Numbered from the stretch's first letter, positions 1-9,803 are shown. The stretch: 64,000 nucleotides of DNA from Halalkalicoccus paucihalophilus (GCF_001593955.1 NZ_LTAZ01000005.1:210001-274000); one strand, 5' to 3'. The notes: a model not told the origin generated them from the letters alone. Numbers and translations: made by a program.

Positions 1-1158
1 CTCGAAGCCGTCGTCGTTGTGGACGGTGGAGGTGAGGGCAACGACGACTCGTTCGAGTCGCTTCTCGACGAGGGAGCAGAGGAGTGTGCGATCGCCGAGA
101 CGGACGCAGAGACCCCGGCGATCATCATCTACACGAGCGGGTCGACCGGTCCGCCGAAGGGCGTACTCCATTCGCATGGCGTCTGGGTGGGCCACTGTCC
201 GGCCTTTGCGATGTACTTCGAACTCGATGTCGATGGAACGTACTGGACGCCCGCCGACTGGGCGTGGATCGGCGCGCTGGGCGATCTCCTCTTCCCGGCG
301 TGGCACTACGGCCAACCGGTCGTGGGCTCCCCGTTGGGGAAGTTCAGCCCCGAGGAGGCGTTTTCGCTCATGGAGGAGTTCGACGTCACGGGAGCGTTCC
401 TCCCGCCGACCGCGATCCGCATGATGATGGGCATCGATTCCAGTACGTATGACCTCTCGGTCGAGGCGATCTGCTCGGGCGGCGAGCCCCTGACCCCCGA
501 GATCCTCGCGTGGGCCGACGAGGAACTCGATGGAACACCGGTCAACGAACTCTACGGCCAGACCGAGGCCAACCTGCTTGTGACCAACTGCCGGGAGTGG
601 TTCCCCGCGCGGGCCGGGAGCATGGGGAAACTCGTCCCCGGCCACGACGTCCGGGTCGTCGATCCGGAAACGGGCGAGGAGCTACCCGTAGGAGAGGTCG
701 GCGAGATCGCGGTCCGTCGGGAGGGCGATCCGGTCGTCTTCTCGGAGTACTGGAACCGGCCCGAGAAGACGGAGGCCACTCGAATAGGAGAGTGGCACCT
801 CACGGGTGATCTCGGCTCCGGCGACGAGGAGGGCTACCTCTGGTTCAAGTCCCGCGACGACGACCTCATCATCACCAGCGGCTATCGGGTTGGCCCCCGC
901 GAGGTCGAGGAGGTGCTGTTGGACCACGAGGCGGTCGCACAGGTCGGCGTGATCGGCGTCCCCGACGAAACCCGCGGCGAGATCGTCAAAGCGTTCGTCC
1001 AACCCGTGGGCGAGGGCTCCGAAACGCTCCGCGAGGAGCTACAGGACCTCGTGCGCGAGCGACTCGCGGCCTACGAGTATCCCCGTGAGATCGAGTTCCG
1101 CGACGAGCTCCCGCAGACGACCACTGGAAAGATCAGGCGAAAGGACCTGACCGACTGA
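1..1158 (+). CDS. Acyl-CoA synthetase (AMP-forming), C-terminal part, cut by the window edge
   Basis: The frame is open from base 1, so the N-terminal part lies outside the window; 385 codons remain before TGA. The enzyme adenylates a carboxylic acid and transfers it to CoA in the cytoplasm. Seen in the fragment: the P-loop-like ATP motif YTSGSTGPPKG at about residues 44-54, the YGQTE motif near 185, the LTGDLG and GYR hinge motifs, and the C-terminal TTTGKIRR motif carrying the catalytic lysine. These motifs in this order define the ANL adenylating superfamily. The sequence around HSHGVWVGH and PADWAW looks closer to medium-chain acyl or acetyl-CoA synthetases than to 4-coumarate ligases, but the substrate cannot be fixed. 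A small minus-strand gene converges on its end. Confidence 0.88.
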   Translation, partial: LEAVVVVDGGGEGNDDSFESLLDEGAEECAIAETDAETPAIIIYTSGSTGPPKGVLHSHGVWVGHCPAFAMYFELDVDGTYWTPADWAWIGALGDLLFPAWHYGQPVVGSPLGKFSPEEAFSLMEEFDVTGAFLPPTAIRMMMGIDSSTYDLSVEAICSGGEPLTPEILAWADEELDGTPVNELYGQTEANLLVTNCREWFPARAGSMGKLVPGHDVRVVDPETGEELPVGEVGEIAVRREGDPVVFSEYWNRPEKTEATRIGEWHLTGDLGSGDEEGYLWFKSRDDDLIITSGYRVGPREVEEVLLDHEAVAQVGVIGVPDETRGEIVKAFVQPVGEGSETLREELQDLVRERLAAYEYPREIEFRDELPQTTTGKIRRKDLTD

Positions 1159-1159
1159 T

Positions 1160-1345
1160 TCAGCCGTTTCCGAGGGTGTTATCGAGCAGTTCGCGGATCT
1201 CCTGTATCTCGGCGGCGTCGAAGCCGAACTCGCCCCTCTCGGGGCCGACGAGGTAGTAGTCGAACGGTTCGTTTCCGGCCTCGGAACTCCTGATCCCCAT
1301 CTCCCCGGAGTCGCCGACGAGGAGGTCGTCGTCTCGCGTGCTCAT
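1160..1345 (-). CDS. Small acidic hypothetical protein (61 aa)
   Basis: I do not recognise this protein. The ATG at 1345 gives 61 residues; an in-frame ATG at 1372 would add nine residues (MSRGNDTIP). The sequence is acidic, as expected for a haloarchaeal cytosolic protein, with a central FDYYLVGPERGEFGF stretch and a predicted C-terminal helix (AAEIQEIRELLDN). There is no signal peptide, membrane segment or cysteine. It ends 2 bp from the convergent acyl-CoA synthetase stop. The acidic composition and clean fit between two genes support it as a real gene; its function is unknown. Confidence 0.5.
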   Translation of the reverse strand: MSTRDDDLLVGDSGEMGIRSSEAGNEPFDYYLVGPERGEFGFDAAEIQEIRELLDNTLGNG

Positions 1346-1419
1346 GGGTATCGTGTCGTTCCCCCTGCTCATCAACCTGCGGCCTGTAGAGACGGAGTCC
1401 GAGCGGCGAATTCGGGCGA

Positions 1420-2466
1420 TTAGAGCCCGAGATACGCCGCGTTTGGCAATAGGCCGAGCAGATAGAGGACGCCGACGAGCAGCATCATGACCGTGATCGC
1501 CATCGCGGGCGGGTCGACATGCGTTCCCGAGTGGGCGTAGAAGACTCGCTGGGTGAACTCGCCGACGAGCGCGGTGACGACGCCGAAGAGGCCGGCAACC
1601 ACCAGAACGACGGGTTCGCTGCCTACGACCGGGAGCGCGATCATCGCACCCGCCGATCCGAGCAGCGTCATGTGGTGGGTGACGGGGATCTTCTCGACAC
1701 CGAGGTTCAAGAAGAGCAGGCTCGCCGCGGAGATCCCGTAGGCCATAAACATGCTCCCGGTCAGAAGCCAGGTCCACCCGCCGAGGATCCCGCCGACGAG
1801 ACCGATCGTCGCGACGCCGGACCATTTGTACTGGTGAGGGAGCCACGGTTCGACCGCCAGCCGATCGCTCCCAGCGCGCGTCTCGCCGCGCTCGAACGGC
1901 GACATATCGAGGTAGCCGTCGCCCGCCGGCGATCCGAGCAGCGGGTAGCCGAACGCGACGCGGGCGATGACCGCCGTCAGGAACACCGACAGGGCGATCG
2001 TATCGACCGGAAGGCCGATCCCCGCGCCGATCTGGTTGAGCAACATCCCGAGAATGCCGAACAGCGCACCAACGAGGAGGATGTCGGGCTTGGTCCCGAA
2101 GGCGTAGGGGATGTCCTTTCCGAAGTGGTAGTCCCATCCCGCGGGCTCCATCTCCGGGTACCGTTTACCGGCGTAGGCGGTCGCCGCGACACCGCCCGCG
2201 AAGGCGATATGCGGGCCGACGACCGGCCCGAAGCCGATGGTGCCGGTGATGTCGAGCGCCAGCGGGCCGGCCCCGGCCTCGGCGAGTTCGGCCTGAAGCG
2301 TCCCGACGGCCTCTCCGAGGAGGACGACGAAGCCCGTAAAGATGAACGAGGGTAGCGCGCCGAGCGCCGCGCCGAACGCGCCGCCCGCGAAGGCGGCGAT
2401 GAGCAGCGCGGCGAAGCGCTCGTACTCGAGTCCGAGGAGCGGCACCTGCAGTAGGATCTCTTGCAT
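1420..2466 (-). CDS. Polytopic membrane protein next to glpK, candidate glycerol uptake facilitator
   Basis: A 348-aa hydrophobic protein with roughly 8-10 predicted membrane segments, many rich in Gly and Ala. It starts 3 bp after the glpK stop on the same strand, so the two are almost certainly co-transcribed. In other haloarchaea (Haloferax) a membrane protein beside glpK is annotated as a putative glycerol facilitator, and this appears to be that family. It shows no paired NPA boxes, so it is not a classical aquaporin/GlpF of the MIP family. Conserved-looking polar motifs include FGPVVGPHIAFAG near residue 80 and VTHHMTLLGSAG near 265. Transport of glycerol is inferred from context only. 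Confidence 0.6.
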   Translation of the reverse strand: MQEILLQVPLLGLEYERFAALLIAAFAGGAFGAALGALPSFIFTGFVVLLGEAVGTLQAELAEAGAGPLALDITGTIGFGPVVGPHIAFAGGVAATAYAGKRYPEMEPAGWDYHFGKDIPYAFGTKPDILLVGALFGILGMLLNQIGAGIGLPVDTIALSVFLTAVIARVAFGYPLLGSPAGDGYLDMSPFERGETRAGSDRLAVEPWLPHQYKWSGVATIGLVGGILGGWTWLLTGSMFMAYGISAASLLFLNLGVEKIPVTHHMTLLGSAGAMIALPVVGSEPVVLVVAGLFGVVTALVGEFTQRVFYAHSGTHVDPPAMAITVMMLLVGVLYLLGLLPNAAYLGL

Positions 2467-2469
2467 CCG

Positions 2470-4005
2470 TCACTCCTCCTGTGCCCAATCGAGCGAGCGC
2501 TTGACAGCGTCGCTCCAGCGTCCGTACGTGCGGTCGGCCTCCTCGCGATCCATCTCTACCTCGAACTCCCGATCGATCTGCCAGTTGTCTCGGAGTTCGT
2601 CGACGGTCTCCCAGTAGCCCACCGCGAGGCCCGCGGCGTACGCCGACCCCAGCGCGGTGGTCTCGTCGACTTCCGGACGCACAATCTCGGTCCCGAGGAT
2701 GTCGGCCTGAAGCTGACAGAGGAAATCGTTTTTCACCGCGCCGCCGTCGACGCGAAGCGACCCCATCTCGATGCCCGAGTCGGCCTCCATCGCCTCGGCG
2801 ACGTCCCGGGTCTGATACGCGATCGCTTCGAGGGTCGCCCGGACGATGTGCTCTCTCTTGGTGCCGCGGGTCATTCCGACGATCGTTCCCCTCGCTCTGC
2901 CGTCCCAGTGGGGCGCGCCCAATCCGGTGAGCGCGGGGACGAAGTAGACCCCATCGGTGGAGTCGACCCGGCTTGCGAGTTCGGCGGTCTGGGCCGCGCT
3001 CTTGATCAGCCCGATGTCCTCTAAGAACTCGACGGCCGCGCCGGTGATGAAGATCGACCCCTCCAGCGCGTAGTTGATCGGCTCGCCCGAGCGTTGGAAC
3101 GCGACGGTCGTGAGCAGGCCGTGATCGCTCTCAACCGCTTCCTCGCCGGTGTTCATCAGGAAAAACGAGCCCGTGCCGTAGGTGTTCTTCGCGTCGCCGG
3201 GATCGAAGCAGGTCTGGCCGAACAGCGCGGCCTGCTGGTCGCCCAGCGCCCCCGCGACGGGCACCTCGGCTCCCAGAAAGCCGTCGGGGTCGGTGTGGCC
3301 GTAGTAGTCGTCGTCCGACGAGGGGCGTACCTCGGGAAGCGAAGCCTCGGGGATCCCAAACTCCTCGAGGAGTTCCTCGTCCCAGTCGGCGTCGTGGATG
3401 TTGTACAGCATCGTCCGCGAGGCGTTGGTGACGTCCGTGATGTGGTTGCCTGTGAGCTTCTGTATCAGCCAGGTGTCGATCGTGCCGAAGCGGACCTCGC
3501 CCTCCTCGGCGCGGTCGCGCACGCTCTGTTGCTGGGCGCGTTCGAGCTTCATCGGGTCGGCGTTCTCGAGGATCCACTCGGCCTTCGTCGCCGAGAAGTA
3601 CGCGTCGACCTCCAAGCCGGTCTTCTCGCGGATGGTCCCGGCCATCCCCGCGTCCTGAAGCTCCTCTACTCTGTCCGTTGTCCGGCGGTCCTGCCAGACC
3701 AGCGCGTTGTGGACCGGTGTGCCCGAGTCGCGGTCCCACAGCACTGTCGTCTCGCGCTGGTTCGTGACGCCGATGGCCGCCAACTGGTCAGCGTCGATCC
3801 CCGCCTCCGAGAGCGCGCCCGTCATCACCGACTGGGTGTTCTCCCAGATCTCGACGGGGTCGTGTTCGACCCAGCCGGGCTGAGGGTAGATCTGCTCGTG
3901 TTTCTCGTACGCGTTGGCGGCGACCTGTCCCGCGTGGTCGAACACCATAAAGCGCGTGCCGGTCGTCCCCTGGTCGATCGCACCGACGAATTGTTCGCTT
4001 GTCAT
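2470..4005 (-). CDS. glpK: Glycerol kinase
   Basis: GlpK phosphorylates glycerol with ATP to sn-glycerol-3-phosphate, the entry step of haloarchaeal glycerol catabolism. The 511-aa length matches the FGGY kinase family. The N-terminal phosphate-binding motif DQGTTGTR is at residues 10-17, and GDQQAALFGQ and GTGSFFLMNTG lie in the middle. The C-terminal half has GAPHWDGRARGTIVGMTRGT and the adenosine-binding DGGAVKNDFLCQLQAD. The ATG at 4005 is chosen because it places the DQGTT motif ten residues in; an upstream GTG/ATG extension to 4083 would run through the promoter repeats. The membrane-protein gene follows 3 bp downstream, and glpABC lies 1.5 kb away on the other strand. Confidence 0.95.
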   Translation of the reverse strand: MTSEQFVGAIDQGTTGTRFMVFDHAGQVAANAYEKHEQIYPQPGWVEHDPVEIWENTQSVMTGALSEAGIDADQLAAIGVTNQRETTVLWDRDSGTPVHNALVWQDRRTTDRVEELQDAGMAGTIREKTGLEVDAYFSATKAEWILENADPMKLERAQQQSVRDRAEEGEVRFGTIDTWLIQKLTGNHITDVTNASRTMLYNIHDADWDEELLEEFGIPEASLPEVRPSSDDDYYGHTDPDGFLGAEVPVAGALGDQQAALFGQTCFDPGDAKNTYGTGSFFLMNTGEEAVESDHGLLTTVAFQRSGEPINYALEGSIFITGAAVEFLEDIGLIKSAAQTAELASRVDSTDGVYFVPALTGLGAPHWDGRARGTIVGMTRGTKREHIVRATLEAIAYQTRDVAEAMEADSGIEMGSLRVDGGAVKNDFLCQLQADILGTEIVRPEVDETTALGSAYAAGLAVGYWETVDELRDNWQIDREFEVEMDREEADRTYGRWSDAVKRSLDWAQEE

Positions 4006-4037
4006 GGTTAGTGTCGTTCCCGGAACGCCCCGGTCCG

Positions 4038-4069
4038 ACGGTACCGTATTCTTTATCGATGGTACCGTA
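4038..4069 (-). promoter_or_regulatory. glpK promoter with two GGTACCGTA repeats 21 bp apart
   Basis: GGTACCGTA occurs at 4040-4048 and again at 4061-4069, exactly 21 bp (two helical turns) apart, in the 103-bp gap upstream of glpK. The first copy lies inside a perfect palindrome ACGGTACCGT (4038-4047). Read on the minus strand, the intervening ATCGATAAAGAAT could hold the TATA-like element. Same-face spacing suggests a dimeric regulator, for example a GlpR-type repressor; this is inference. Confidence 0.4.
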
Positions 4070-4108
4070 CTACCGATAACCAATACTGACGTTCATGATA
4101 AATCTTTC

Positions 4109-5284
4109 CTACCGCCCGTAGGTGGCGTCGAACACCTGCCGGAAGACGAGCGTGGGGAATCGCGGCTCGACGCGGCTCGGTGGCCGCCCGAGGCTGTCGG
4201 TCCGTTCGGCGCGCGTTCGGTGCAGAACGCCCGTTTCGGCCAGTTCGTAGAGGAAGCGTTTGACCGTCGCCGCCGAGAGATCGAGCGAGTCCTCGCGGAT
4301 GATCGTCTCGGCCGTCGCCCCGATCGATCGGTCCGTGGTATCGAGGTCGAGCAGTCGCCTGAGAACGCGCTGTCTGTTCTCAGGAAGCGCGAGGACCCGA
4401 CCGATGGCGACGCTCGGTCGGGGAACCGCCTCCATTCCGGCGTCGACAGTCGCGGCCTCGACCGTCCGTTCGCCCGCCTCGCTCGCCCGTACCGCCGCGC
4501 CGAACAGGGCGGCCAGCGCGTCGTGGGCGTCCCCCTCGGCCCAGGTGGCGATCCGGCGGAGCTCCTCGTGTGAGACGGCCTGATGGGCGAGCCCCCGGGA
4601 GGCCCGACTCGTCAGGATGTCCACGAGGGCGTAGCGCTGATAGACCGGCAGGTGGACGGTCGTTTCGATCCCCACGTCGTACTCCTCGGGTGGATCGCGC
4701 CCGATCGCGAGCCACGCAACCGAGTCGGGAACGCGACCGAGAAACGACTCGACGGTAGCGAGGGGGAACGTCTCGCGTTCGCCGAGGTGATCGACCGCCA
4801 CGACCGCCGTTCGGCCCGTTCGCGCGAGCCGTTCGTTCAGTAGCCCGACGAGGTGGTCGCTTCCGACCCCCTGTTTCGGGACGCGCTCGTCCAGCACCGC
4901 GTCGAGCAGCGCGTGCTGGAGGCCGAACTCGCTGCGGGTGTCCCTCGCGTCGACGTACGCGAACTCCGCCATTCCGGCGTCCTCGACGCGGGTACTCGTA
5001 TGGATACTCGAACGGGTGTCACGACCGACCCGATCGAGTTCGGAAAACAACGCCGTCACGAGTGCCGATTTCCCCGATCCCTTCGGCCCCCAGACGTAGG
5101 CGTTCGGCGGGAGAGCACCGCCGAACGCCGGTTCGAGGTGATCGAGCAACTGCTCCAGTCGGGATCCCCGACCGTCCGGGTCCCGGACGTGGGCAGCCGG
5201 ACTGAGCGCGTCGTAGCTCCTGATCAGCCGCGGGCCGTCGTCGGATCGTCGCCGCCTCGCGACGCGTTCTTCGATGTTCATCAT
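4109..5284 (-). CDS. AAA+ ATPase of the Orc1/Cdc6-like group
   Basis: A 391-aa protein. Walker A is GPKGSGKS at about residues 66-73. The Walker B strand reads VVAVDHL, with His where Glu is usual, which may lower ATP hydrolysis. A Cdc6-like lid segment follows (RIATWAEGDAHDALAAL), and then a C-terminal winged-helix region (LSAATVKRFLYELAETGVL). The order of P-loop, lid helices and winged helix matches archaeal Orc1/Cdc6 paralogues, but the protein is divergent. It sits between glpK and the divergent glpABC operon, with no AT-rich tract or obvious origin repeats beside it. Replication initiation is therefore not supported, and a regulatory role is possible. ATG at 5284 or 5281 could be used. 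Confidence 0.65.
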   Translation of the reverse strand: MMNIEERVARRRRSDDGPRLIRSYDALSPAAHVRDPDGRGSRLEQLLDHLEPAFGGALPPNAYVWGPKGSGKSALVTALFSELDRVGRDTRSSIHTSTRVEDAGMAEFAYVDARDTRSEFGLQHALLDAVLDERVPKQGVGSDHLVGLLNERLARTGRTAVVAVDHLGERETFPLATVESFLGRVPDSVAWLAIGRDPPEEYDVGIETTVHLPVYQRYALVDILTSRASRGLAHQAVSHEELRRIATWAEGDAHDALAALFGAAVRASEAGERTVEAATVDAGMEAVPRPSVAIGRVLALPENRQRVLRRLLDLDTTDRSIGATAETIIREDSLDLSAATVKRFLYELAETGVLHRTRAERTDSLGRPPSRVEPRFPTLVFRQVFDATYGR

Positions 5285-5561
5285 ATCACGGATCGAGGGC
5301 CGAGACCGGCCGTCCGACCGCCCGAGACACGCCAGCTTGGCGTCCTCGATTGAGGGAGTTGCCCGCAGGTTGCGAACACGAAGGAAAAAACCCGTGGATT
5401 CGACCGACTCTCACGAATCGGTAGTCGTGACGCCGCCGGTTCGACGGGAAATCGGTTCGGAACGGCCACTACTACCCTAACAATCAGTCGTGTGAGAAAT
5501 AGTTTACTCATGATCCGCGATGAGGGGTAAAGTAAAGTGGACGGCCACGAACCACAGTACG

Positions 5562-7256
5562 ATGGCAGATCCAGTCGACGTACTCGTCGTCGGCGGTGGC
5601 TCTACGGGCTGTGGCATCGCCCGCGATCTGGCGATGCGCGGGCTCTCGGTCACCCTCGTCGAGCAGGGCAACCTCACCCACGGGACGACGGGGCGCATGC
5701 ACGGCCTGCTCCACAGCGGCGGGCGCTATGCGGTCTCCGATCAGGCCAGCGCCCGCGAGTGTATCGAGGAGAACCGGGTGTTACGCGATATCGCCGGCCA
5801 CTGTGTGGAGACCACCGGCGGGCTGTTCGTCCAACTCGAGGACGACCCCGACGAGTACTTCGAGCAGAAACTCGAGGGGTGTCGGGAGTGCGACATCCCG
5901 GCGGAGGTCCTGACCGCCGAGGAGGCCCGCGAGCGCGAACCGTACCTCACCCGCGAGGTCAAACGCGCGATCGCGGTGCCCGACGGGGCGGTCGATCCCT
6001 TCCGGCTCTGTGTCGCGAACGCCGCCGACGCGGTCGAACACGGCGCGCGCGTCGAGACCCATGCGCCGGTGACCGACGTCCTCGTGGAGGGTGGCGAGGT
6101 TATCGGCGTCGAGGTCGAACACGAGTCGGGCCCGGGAAAGCGCGTTCACACGAAGCCGGGAACGACCGAGGAGATCCGCGCGGATCACGTGATCAACGCG
6201 ACGGGCGCGTGGGCCGGGCGAGTAGGAGAAATGGCCGGCGTCGACGTCGAGGTCCGCCCCTCGAAGGGCGTGATGATGATCATGAACGTCCGCCAGGTCG
6301 ACACCGTCGTGAACCGCTGTCGGCCGAAGGGCGACGCCGACATCGTCGTCCCCCACGAGACGACGGCGATTCTGGGGACCACGGACGTGGAAGTCGAGGA
6401 CCCCGAGGACTACCCCGAGGAGCGCTGGGAGGTCGACCTGATGATCGAGACGCTCTCACAGCTCGTGCCGATCCTCAGCGAGGCCCGGACCATTCGCTCC
6501 TTCTGGGGCGTTCGCCCTCTCTACGAGCCGCCAGGGACCGGCACGACCGATCCCACGGATATCACACGGGACTTCTTCTTGCTGGATCACGAGGACCGGG
6601 ACTCGCTGCCAGGGATGACCAGCATCGTCGGCGGGAAGTTCACCACCTACCGGCTGATGGCCGAGAAGATTTCTGACCATGTGTGTGAGAAACTCGGCGT
6701 TTCGGCGGCGTGTCGAACCGCCGAGGAGCCCCTGCCCGGCAGCGAGGACTTCTCCGTACTGCGCGAGTACATGGACGAGTTCGGCCTTCGCTCCCCGATC
6801 GGGCGCCGGAGCGTCCAGCGACTGGGCTCGCGGGCCGACGAGGTCCTGAAGACCGCCGAGCCGAACCCGGTGGTTTGTGACTGCGAGGCGGTCACGCGCG
6901 CGGAGATCCGAGACGCCATCGAGGGCGCTGGCTCGGATCTCAACGCCGTGCGGATCCGCACGCGCGCGTCGATGGGCAACTGTCAGGGCGGTTTTTGCTG
7001 TCACCGGATGGCGAGCGAACTGCATCCCGAATACGACGAGGAGACCGTCAGTGCGGCGTGGGACGAACTGGTCCAGGAGCGCTGGAAGGGCGAGCGCCAC
7101 GCGCTGTGGGGCGAGGGGCTCTCGCAGGCCGCCCTGAACTACCAGCTGCACGGAACGACCATGAGTCTGGATCGCGAGCCCGCAGTGGCCGACTTCGCGG
7201 CGTTCGATTCCGGTACCGAGACTGCGACTGACGGGGGCAAGAGCGATGGCGATTGA
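5562..7256 (+). CDS. glpA: Anaerobic-type glycerol-3-phosphate dehydrogenase subunit A
   Basis: GlpA is the FAD-dependent catalytic subunit that oxidises glycerol-3-phosphate to dihydroxyacetone phosphate. The 564-aa product starts with the Rossmann dinucleotide motif [16 protein letters not shown] near residues 6-21. A DAO-type fold follows, with [14 protein letters not shown] and [14 protein letters not shown]. The C-terminus holds a BFD-like [2Fe-2S] region with [11 protein letters not shown] and GNCQGGFCC cysteines. The ATG at 5562 is chosen because it is directly before the FAD motif; an in-frame upstream ATG at 5520 would add 14 residues. glpB overlaps its end by 11 bp. A GTTTAC TATA-like box lies at 5502-5507. 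Confidence 0.95.
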   Translation: MADPVDVLVVGGGSTGCGIARDLAMRGLSVTLVEQGNLTHGTTGRMHGLLHSGGRYAVSDQASARECIEENRVLRDIAGHCVETTGGLFVQLEDDPDEYFEQKLEGCRECDIPAEVLTAEEAREREPYLTREVKRAIAVPDGAVDPFRLCVANAADAVEHGARVETHAPVTDVLVEGGEVIGVEVEHESGPGKRVHTKPGTTEEIRADHVINATGAWAGRVGEMAGVDVEVRPSKGVMMIMNVRQVDTVVNRCRPKGDADIVVPHETTAILGTTDVEVEDPEDYPEERWEVDLMIETLSQLVPILSEARTIRSFWGVRPLYEPPGTGTTDPTDITRDFFLLDHEDRDSLPGMTSIVGGKFTTYRLMAEKISDHVCEKLGVSAACRTAEEPLPGSEDFSVLREYMDEFGLRSPIGRRSVQRLGSRADEVLKTAEPNPVVCDCEAVTRAEIRDAIEGAGSDLNAVRIRTRASMGNCQGGFCCHRMASELHPEYDEETVSAAWDELVQERWKGERHALWGEGLSQAALNYQLHGTTMSLDREPAVADFAAFDSGTETATDGGKSDGD

Positions 7257-8517
7257 GTCGGACGTGCTGGTGATCGGGGGCGGGCTCGCGGGCGCGAGTG
7301 CGGCCATCGAGGCCGCCCGCGGCGGGGCGAGCGCTCGGCTCGTCACGCACAAGGAGAACACGCTGCGCAACGCCAGCGGGCTGATCGACGTGCTGGGATA
7401 TCACGGGAGCGACGAGCCGATCGTCGAGCCGTTCGAGGCGATCCCCGACCTTCCCGATCACCATCCCTACCGGAAAGTCGGTGTCGACGCGGTGCGGGAG
7501 TCGCTGGCGTTGTTCGACGAGATCACTGAAGGTCTCTACGAAGGGGGCCACACCGAAACGAACGCGCTCTCACCGACCTACGGTGGGCGGGTCAAGCCCA
7601 CCAGTCGGTATCCGAAGAGTGCGGCGGCGGGGCTGGCGAGTCGAGCCGAGGACACCCTGTTAGTGGGCTTCGAAACGGTCACGACCTTCGACGCGCCGCT
7701 TTCGGCCGAGCGTCTCGATTCCTCAGTACCCTTCGAGGTACGCGGCGTGACGATCCCGTTCCCCGGCGAGTTCCGCGCGGACGCCCGGATCACCCGGTTG
7801 GCCCGCGCGCTTGACGCGGACGAACTGCTCGATCGCGAAAACCGGACCGGTACCCGCGAGGCGCTCGCCGAACGGGTAAGCGAGCACCTCGGCGATGCGA
7901 AACGTATCGGATTCCCCGCAATACTGGGCGACGAGGAGCACCGCGAGGTACGCGAGACCCTCGAAGACGAACTCGGCGTACCGGTCTTCGAGGTGCCGAT
8001 GGGGCCGCCGAGCCTGCCGGGGATGCGCCTCGAAGACCGTCTCTACGAGGCGCTGGAGACGGAAGGCGTCCGCGTCGAGTCGGGCAACCCTGTCGTGGGC
8101 TACACGGCGGATGAGGGCCGGATCACGGCCGTTTCGGTCGACCGGGGCCGCCGGGAGATCCCATACCACGCAGACCAGTTCGTGCTCGCGACCGGCGGGC
8201 TGGTCGGCAAGGGGATCGATTCCACTCGCGAGGGCGTGTTCGAACCCGTCTTCGACTGTCACGTCCCCCAGCCCGAGGAACGCTACGAGTGGTTTCACGA
8301 CGAAGCCTTCGACGACCAGCCCTACGCCCGGTTCGGCGTCGCGGTCGACGACGACCTCCGGCCGCTCGATCCCGAAGGAGATCCGGAGTTTTCGAACTTG
8401 CGGGCGGCGGGGGCGGTGCTCGGCGGCTACGACATGGCTCGCGAGAAATCGGCAAGCGGCGTCTCGCTTTCGACCGGGCAGGTGGCGGGCAGAAACGCGA
8501 ACGAGGACCTACAATGA
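7246..8517 (+). CDS. glpB: Glycerol-3-phosphate dehydrogenase subunit B
   Basis: A 423-aa flavoprotein subunit of the GlpABC complex, thought to pass electrons from GlpA toward the GlpC membrane anchor and quinone pool. The N-terminal dinucleotide-binding motif [17 protein letters not shown] is at residues 6-22. A second flavin-contact region near the C-terminus reads [12 protein letters not shown]. Its ATG overlaps the last 11 bp of glpA and its stop overlaps the glpC start (ATGA), so the three genes form one operon with probable translational coupling. Confidence 0.93.
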   Translation: MAIESDVLVIGGGLAGASAAIEAARGGASARLVTHKENTLRNASGLIDVLGYHGSDEPIVEPFEAIPDLPDHHPYRKVGVDAVRESLALFDEITEGLYEGGHTETNALSPTYGGRVKPTSRYPKSAAAGLASRAEDTLLVGFETVTTFDAPLSAERLDSSVPFEVRGVTIPFPGEFRADARITRLARALDADELLDRENRTGTREALAERVSEHLGDAKRIGFPAILGDEEHREVRETLEDELGVPVFEVPMGPPSLPGMRLEDRLYEALETEGVRVESGNPVVGYTADEGRITAVSVDRGRREIPYHADQFVLATGGLVGKGIDSTREGVFEPVFDCHVPQPEERYEWFHDEAFDDQPYARFGVAVDDDLRPLDPEGDPEFSNLRAAGAVLGGYDMAREKSASGVSLSTGQVAGRNANEDLQ

Positions 8518-9794
8518 GTGACGCAGAATCCACTGACGAGTTCGAACCGGTACAGGTGTTCCCCGAATCCGAGGAGATGGACCTCCGACCGGGGGCCGAC
8601 GACTGCTACAAGTGTTCGACCTGCGACAGCGAGTGTCCGGTCGCCGCGGTCGACGACGAGTTTCCGGGCCCGAAGTTCCAGGGGCCCGAACAGTGGCGGC
8701 TCAAACGGAAGGACGACACCGAGACCGACGACTCGGTGATGAGCTGTTCGAACTGTATGCGCTGTGACTCGGCGTGTCCCTCCGGCGTTCCGCTGAGCCA
8801 GATGCACAACACCGCGCGCGGTAGTTTCGTCGAAAACCAGATGGACAAACTCTCGCGGGAGTACATCAGGAATAGAATCCTTTCGAATTACGGGACGCTC
8901 GCGTGGTTCGGTTCGAAGGTCCCCCGACTGGCCAACGCCGTGATGAGTAGTTCAGTAGTCCAGACGGTCAACGAGAAGGTGATGGGGATCACCGCCGAAC
9001 GGGAGTTCCCCGAGTTCGCAGAGCAGACCTTCCGGGAGTGGTGGTCCGAGAGGGACGGAGCCACCGTACAGAGCGACGAGAAGCGCGTCGCGTACTTCCA
9101 CGGCTGCTACTCGAACTACAACACGCCCGAGGTCGGCAAGGCGATGGTGCGGGTCTTCGAGTCTTTCGGCTACGAGGTCATGGTACCTCCGCAAAAGTGT
9201 TCGGGCACCCCGATGTTCGCGAACGGGATGCTTCCGGACGCCCGGCGCGCCGCTGAAACGAACGTCGCGGAACTCTCGGCGGCCATCGAGGACGGGGCCG
9301 ATATCATCGCCTCGTGTACCTCCTGTTCGCTCTCGCTTCGCCAAGAGTACCCTGAGCTGTTCGATCTCGAGGGCATCGAAGACGTTTCGGCGCACACCTA
9401 CGAGGCCCTCGAATACCTGCGCATCCACGAGGACCTCTCGGGCGCGCTCGAAGAAAGCGAGGTCGATCCTCGAAAATTCGCGTACCACGCGCCGTGTCAC
9501 GCGCGCAATCAGGGGCTGGCCGGCCAGGCCATCGAGTTGCTCGACGGTGTCGAGGGCGCGGAAGCCGAGGACGTTGGCGATTCGTGTTCGGGGATATCGG
9601 GGACTTACGGCTGGAAGGAAGAGAAGTACGACACCTCGATGAAGATCGGCGCGGAGATGTTCCACCACATGGAAGAGGCCGAGCCCGACGCGGGGATGAC
9701 CGAATGTCCGACCTGCGCGATGCAGATGGAACACGGGACGGGCTACGAGATCCGCCACCCACTCGAAGTCATCGCCGAGGCGCTGGTCGAGTGA
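8514..9794 (+). CDS. glpC: Glycerol-3-phosphate dehydrogenase subunit C (iron-sulfur/CCG protein)
   Basis: A 426-aa protein that anchors GlpAB and carries electrons. Two [4Fe-4S] ferredoxin motifs are visible: CYKCSTCDSECP near residues 30-41 and CSNCMRCDSACP near 78-89. Two CCG-type domains follow, with HGCYSN, CSGTP and CTSCSLSL in the first and HAPCHARNQ, CSGISG and CPTCAMQ in the second, as in heterodisulfide-reductase-like subunits. The ATG at 8514 overlaps the glpB stop. An open frame extends 75 codons upstream inside glpB but has no supporting features. Confidence 0.94.
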   Translation: MSDAESTDEFEPVQVFPESEEMDLRPGADDCYKCSTCDSECPVAAVDDEFPGPKFQGPEQWRLKRKDDTETDDSVMSCSNCMRCDSACPSGVPLSQMHNTARGSFVENQMDKLSREYIRNRILSNYGTLAWFGSKVPRLANAVMSSSVVQTVNEKVMGITAEREFPEFAEQTFREWWSERDGATVQSDEKRVAYFHGCYSNYNTPEVGKAMVRVFESFGYEVMVPPQKCSGTPMFANGMLPDARRAAETNVAELSAAIEDGADIIASCTSCSLSLRQEYPELFDLEGIEDVSAHTYEALEYLRIHEDLSGALEESEVDPRKFAYHAPCHARNQGLAGQAIELLDGVEGAEAEDVGDSCSGISGTYGWKEEKYDTSMKIGAEMFHHMEEAEPDAGMTECPTCAMQMEHGTGYEIRHPLEVIAEALVE

Positions 9795-9803
9795 TCGAGT
9801 AGC

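Noticed and set aside
1519-2355. Long + strand frame opposite the glycerol-locus membrane protein
   Set aside because: A hydrophilic Arg/Glu-rich antisense shadow; the minus strand encodes coherent membrane helices.
5285-5561. Possible replication origin beside the Cdc6-like ATPase
   Set aside because: No AT-rich unwinding tract and no recognisable origin-recognition-box repeats with G-strings were found in the gap.
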